In this document: piece by piece, positions 6,260 to 7,102 of the stretch
Position numbering within the stretch: position 1 is the stretch's first letter
Layout of the letters: every line of letters begins with the position of its first letter
Notes under the pieces: model-generated
What the model was told of the DNA's origin: nothing
The model's input: the letters and a program-made list of their open reading frames with translations, nothing else
The model's database searches: none
Assembly: GCA_030622375.1 (NCBI GenBank)
Contig: JAUXGC010000066.1
Coordinates: forward strand, 1 to 7,102
Source: Sulfurovum sp.
GTDB lineage: Bacteria; Campylobacterota; Campylobacteria; Campylobacterales; Sulfurovaceae
Length of the DNA stretch: 7,102 bases
Direction of reading: 5' to 3'
Position numbers and translations under genes: made by a program

Positions 6260-6265
6260 ATTATA
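6260..6265 (-). promoter_or_regulatory. probable -10 box of pepD
   Basis: The minus strand reads TACTATAATTT, a perfect TATAAT, about 31 bases before the pepD ATG. A T-tract (6278-6284 on the minus strand) stands upstream in place of a clear -35, as is usual in this phylum. It lies one base from the opposite-facing -10 of the neighbouring gene. Confidence 0.5.
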
Positions 6266-6266
6266 G

Positions 6267-6272
6267 TACAAT
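6267..6272 (+). promoter_or_regulatory. possible -10 box of the CPXCG protein gene
   Basis: TACAAT (5 of 6 matches to TATAAT) lies 25 bases before the ATG at 6298. A weak TTAATA at 6244-6249 is 17 bases upstream. The same GTACAAT string precedes trpB in this window. Confidence 0.35.
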
Positions 6273-6297
6273 CTCATAAAAAAACAGGATGGACAAC

Positions 6298-6480
6298 ATG
6301 GAACACTTTTTTACCTGCCCCTACTGTTGGGAACACATCTCTATGATACTTGATAGTTCAGAAGAGTCTAGTGATTACATTGAAGATTGTGAAGTGTGTT
6401 GTCGTCCTATCGAACTGATATTTAGATTTTCTGGAGAAGATCTAGTACATTTTGAAGCTAGGAGAATGGAGGGGATATAA
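6298..6480 (+). CDS. CPXCG-motif cysteine-rich small protein (probable zinc finger), 60 aa
   Basis: The product has two CXXC pairs spaced as in the Cys_rich_CPXG family (Pfam, from memory): Cys7-Pro-Tyr-Cys10 and Cys31-Glu-Val-Cys34, followed by Cys35. They are flanked by the family's EHFFTCPYC opening and YIEDCEVCCRPIE block (27-39). The four main cysteines probably bind one zinc. The family has no known function; a role in nucleic-acid or protein contact is only a guess. The usual Gly after CPXC is Trp here (CPYCW). The frame has an ATG at 6289 too, but AGGA (6286-6289) would overlap it, whereas it lies eight bases before ATG 6298. The later start also gives MEHFF, the usual N-terminus. The gene diverges from pepD with a 69-base gap and no clear partner gene. 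Confidence 0.85.
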   Translation: MEHFFTCPYCWEHISMILDSSEESSDYIEDCEVCCRPIELIFRFSGEDLVHFEARRMEGI

Positions 6481-6583
6481 ATACCCTTAACCATAACTTT
6501 TTCATTCTTAGCCTTATCTTATACTTTTATCATAAAAACATATTAAGAAAACTCGCTTCAGTCACTCGAAAAGTATTTTTTTG

Positions 6584-6589
6584 TACAAT
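6584..6589 (+). promoter_or_regulatory. probable -10 box of trpB
   Basis: TTTTTTTGTACAAT gives a TACAAT hexamer after a T-tract, 32 bases before the trpB ATG. The expected transcript start is near 6596, leaving a leader of about 26 bases, too short for a leader-peptide attenuator. The remaining gap (6481-6550) holds only AT-rich sequence with no convincing terminator. Confidence 0.45.
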
Positions 6590-6621
6590 AGTTATTATTT
6601 AAATACCAAAAAGGAATCTAT

Positions 6622-7102
6622 ATGCCAAAAAATATTTTTAATTGCCCACTTCCTGATGAAAAAGGTTATTTTGGAGAGTATGGAGGATCTTTTATCCCTC
6701 CTGAACTTCAAACTATTATGGATGAAATTACTGCCTCTTATGAAGCCATTAGGCAAGATGTTGGATTTTTAGAAGAACTTTCATCTCTTTATCAACACTA
6801 TGTCGGTCGTCCAACCCCTATTTTTTATGCAAAACACCTCTCAGAAAAATATGGTGCAGACATTTACCTTAAAAGAGAAGACTTAACCCATACAGGTGCC
6901 CATAAAATAAACCACTGTTTAGGTGAAGCTTTGCTTGCTAAAAAAATGGGTAAAAAGAAGCTCATTGCTGAAACAGGCGCAGGACAGCATGGCGTAGCAC
7001 TTGCTACTGCTGCTGCTTTGGTTGGGCTAGAATGTGACATTTACATGGGTGAAGTTGATATGGTGAAAGAGCATCCTAATGTAGTGCGTATGCATATACT
7101 AG
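6622..7102 (+). CDS. trpB: tryptophan synthase beta chain (5' part, cut by window end)
   Basis: TrpB condenses indole with serine to make tryptophan, using pyridoxal phosphate, normally in complex with TrpA in the cytosol. The first 160 codons are open to the window edge. [19 protein letters not shown] (11-29) is the TrpB opening. [19 protein letters not shown] (60-78) and [17 protein letters not shown] (81-97) follow, with Lys95 as the cofactor lysine. Next is [18 protein letters not shown] (116-133), with catalytic Glu117. The start is ATG 6622 with AAGGA six bases upstream. The [14 protein letters not shown] form marks the TrpB1 type, not the TrpB2 paralogue. However, [17 protein letters not shown] (141-157) differs from the MGAKDVERQSPNVFRM type of E. 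coli. No trpA or other trp gene is seen upstream, so the gene seems to start its own transcript; what follows is outside the window. Confidence 0.95.
   Translation, partial: MPKNIFNCPLPDEKGYFGEYGGSFIPPELQTIMDEITASYEAIRQDVGFLEELSSLYQHYVGRPTPIFYAKHLSEKYGADIYLKREDLTHTGAHKINHCLGEALLAKKMGKKKLIAETGAGQHGVALATAAALVGLECDIYMGEVDMVKEHPNVVRMHIL

Noticed and set aside
6581..6772. Plus-strand open frame of 63 codons overlapping the trpB start
   Set aside because: It lies out of frame with a clearly recognisable TrpB reading frame from 6622 and has no ribosome site or family resemblance.
1..7102. CRISPR array, tRNA/rRNA gene, transposon or defence system
   Set aside because: No spaced direct repeats, cloverleaf sequences, transposase motifs or defence-protein domains were found on either strand.

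Overview
The window looks like chromosomal DNA from a free-living member of the Campylobacterota (Sulfurimonas/Sulfurovum-like). The evidence is AT-rich DNA, T-rich promoters with good -10 boxes but poor -35 boxes, and a gene neighbourhood (nth, a PEB4-type peptidyl-prolyl isomerase, class II fba, with ppk2 nearby) that I recall from Campylobacter jejuni. The genus is an inference. There are no mobile elements, tRNA or rRNA genes, CRISPR arrays or broken genes, and no gene-free stretch over 300 bases.

Layout. Bases 49-3139 (minus strand) form one probable operon read right to left. It holds a secreted PEB4/SurA-type isomerase-chaperone, two smaller secreted proteins that keep the SurA-like chaperone helices but lack the isomerase domain, and class II fructose-bisphosphate aldolase, which starts with TTG. 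Endonuclease III (nth, plus strand, from 3272) diverges from the operon and converges on ppk2 (minus, 3947-4855), a polyphosphate-dependent nucleotide kinase. Next come a 101-base gap with two inverted repeats, pepD (minus, 4957-6228), a divergent 60-residue zinc-finger-like CPXCG protein (6298-6480), and the first 160 codons of a tryptophan synthase beta gene (from 6622, cut by the window end).

How the genes work together. Most are housekeeping genes: central carbon metabolism, base-excision repair, energy/polyphosphate metabolism, dipeptide turnover and tryptophan synthesis. The least ordinary part is the three-gene chaperone cluster. One catalytic PEB4-like protein is followed by two paralogues in which the parvulin domain has been cleanly excised while the N-terminal helices and the C-terminal helix remain. 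This suggests a set of periplasmic chaperones, perhaps with divided client ranges. Co-transcription with fba probably reflects inherited gene order rather than shared function. I found no convincing new multi-gene defence or mobile system.
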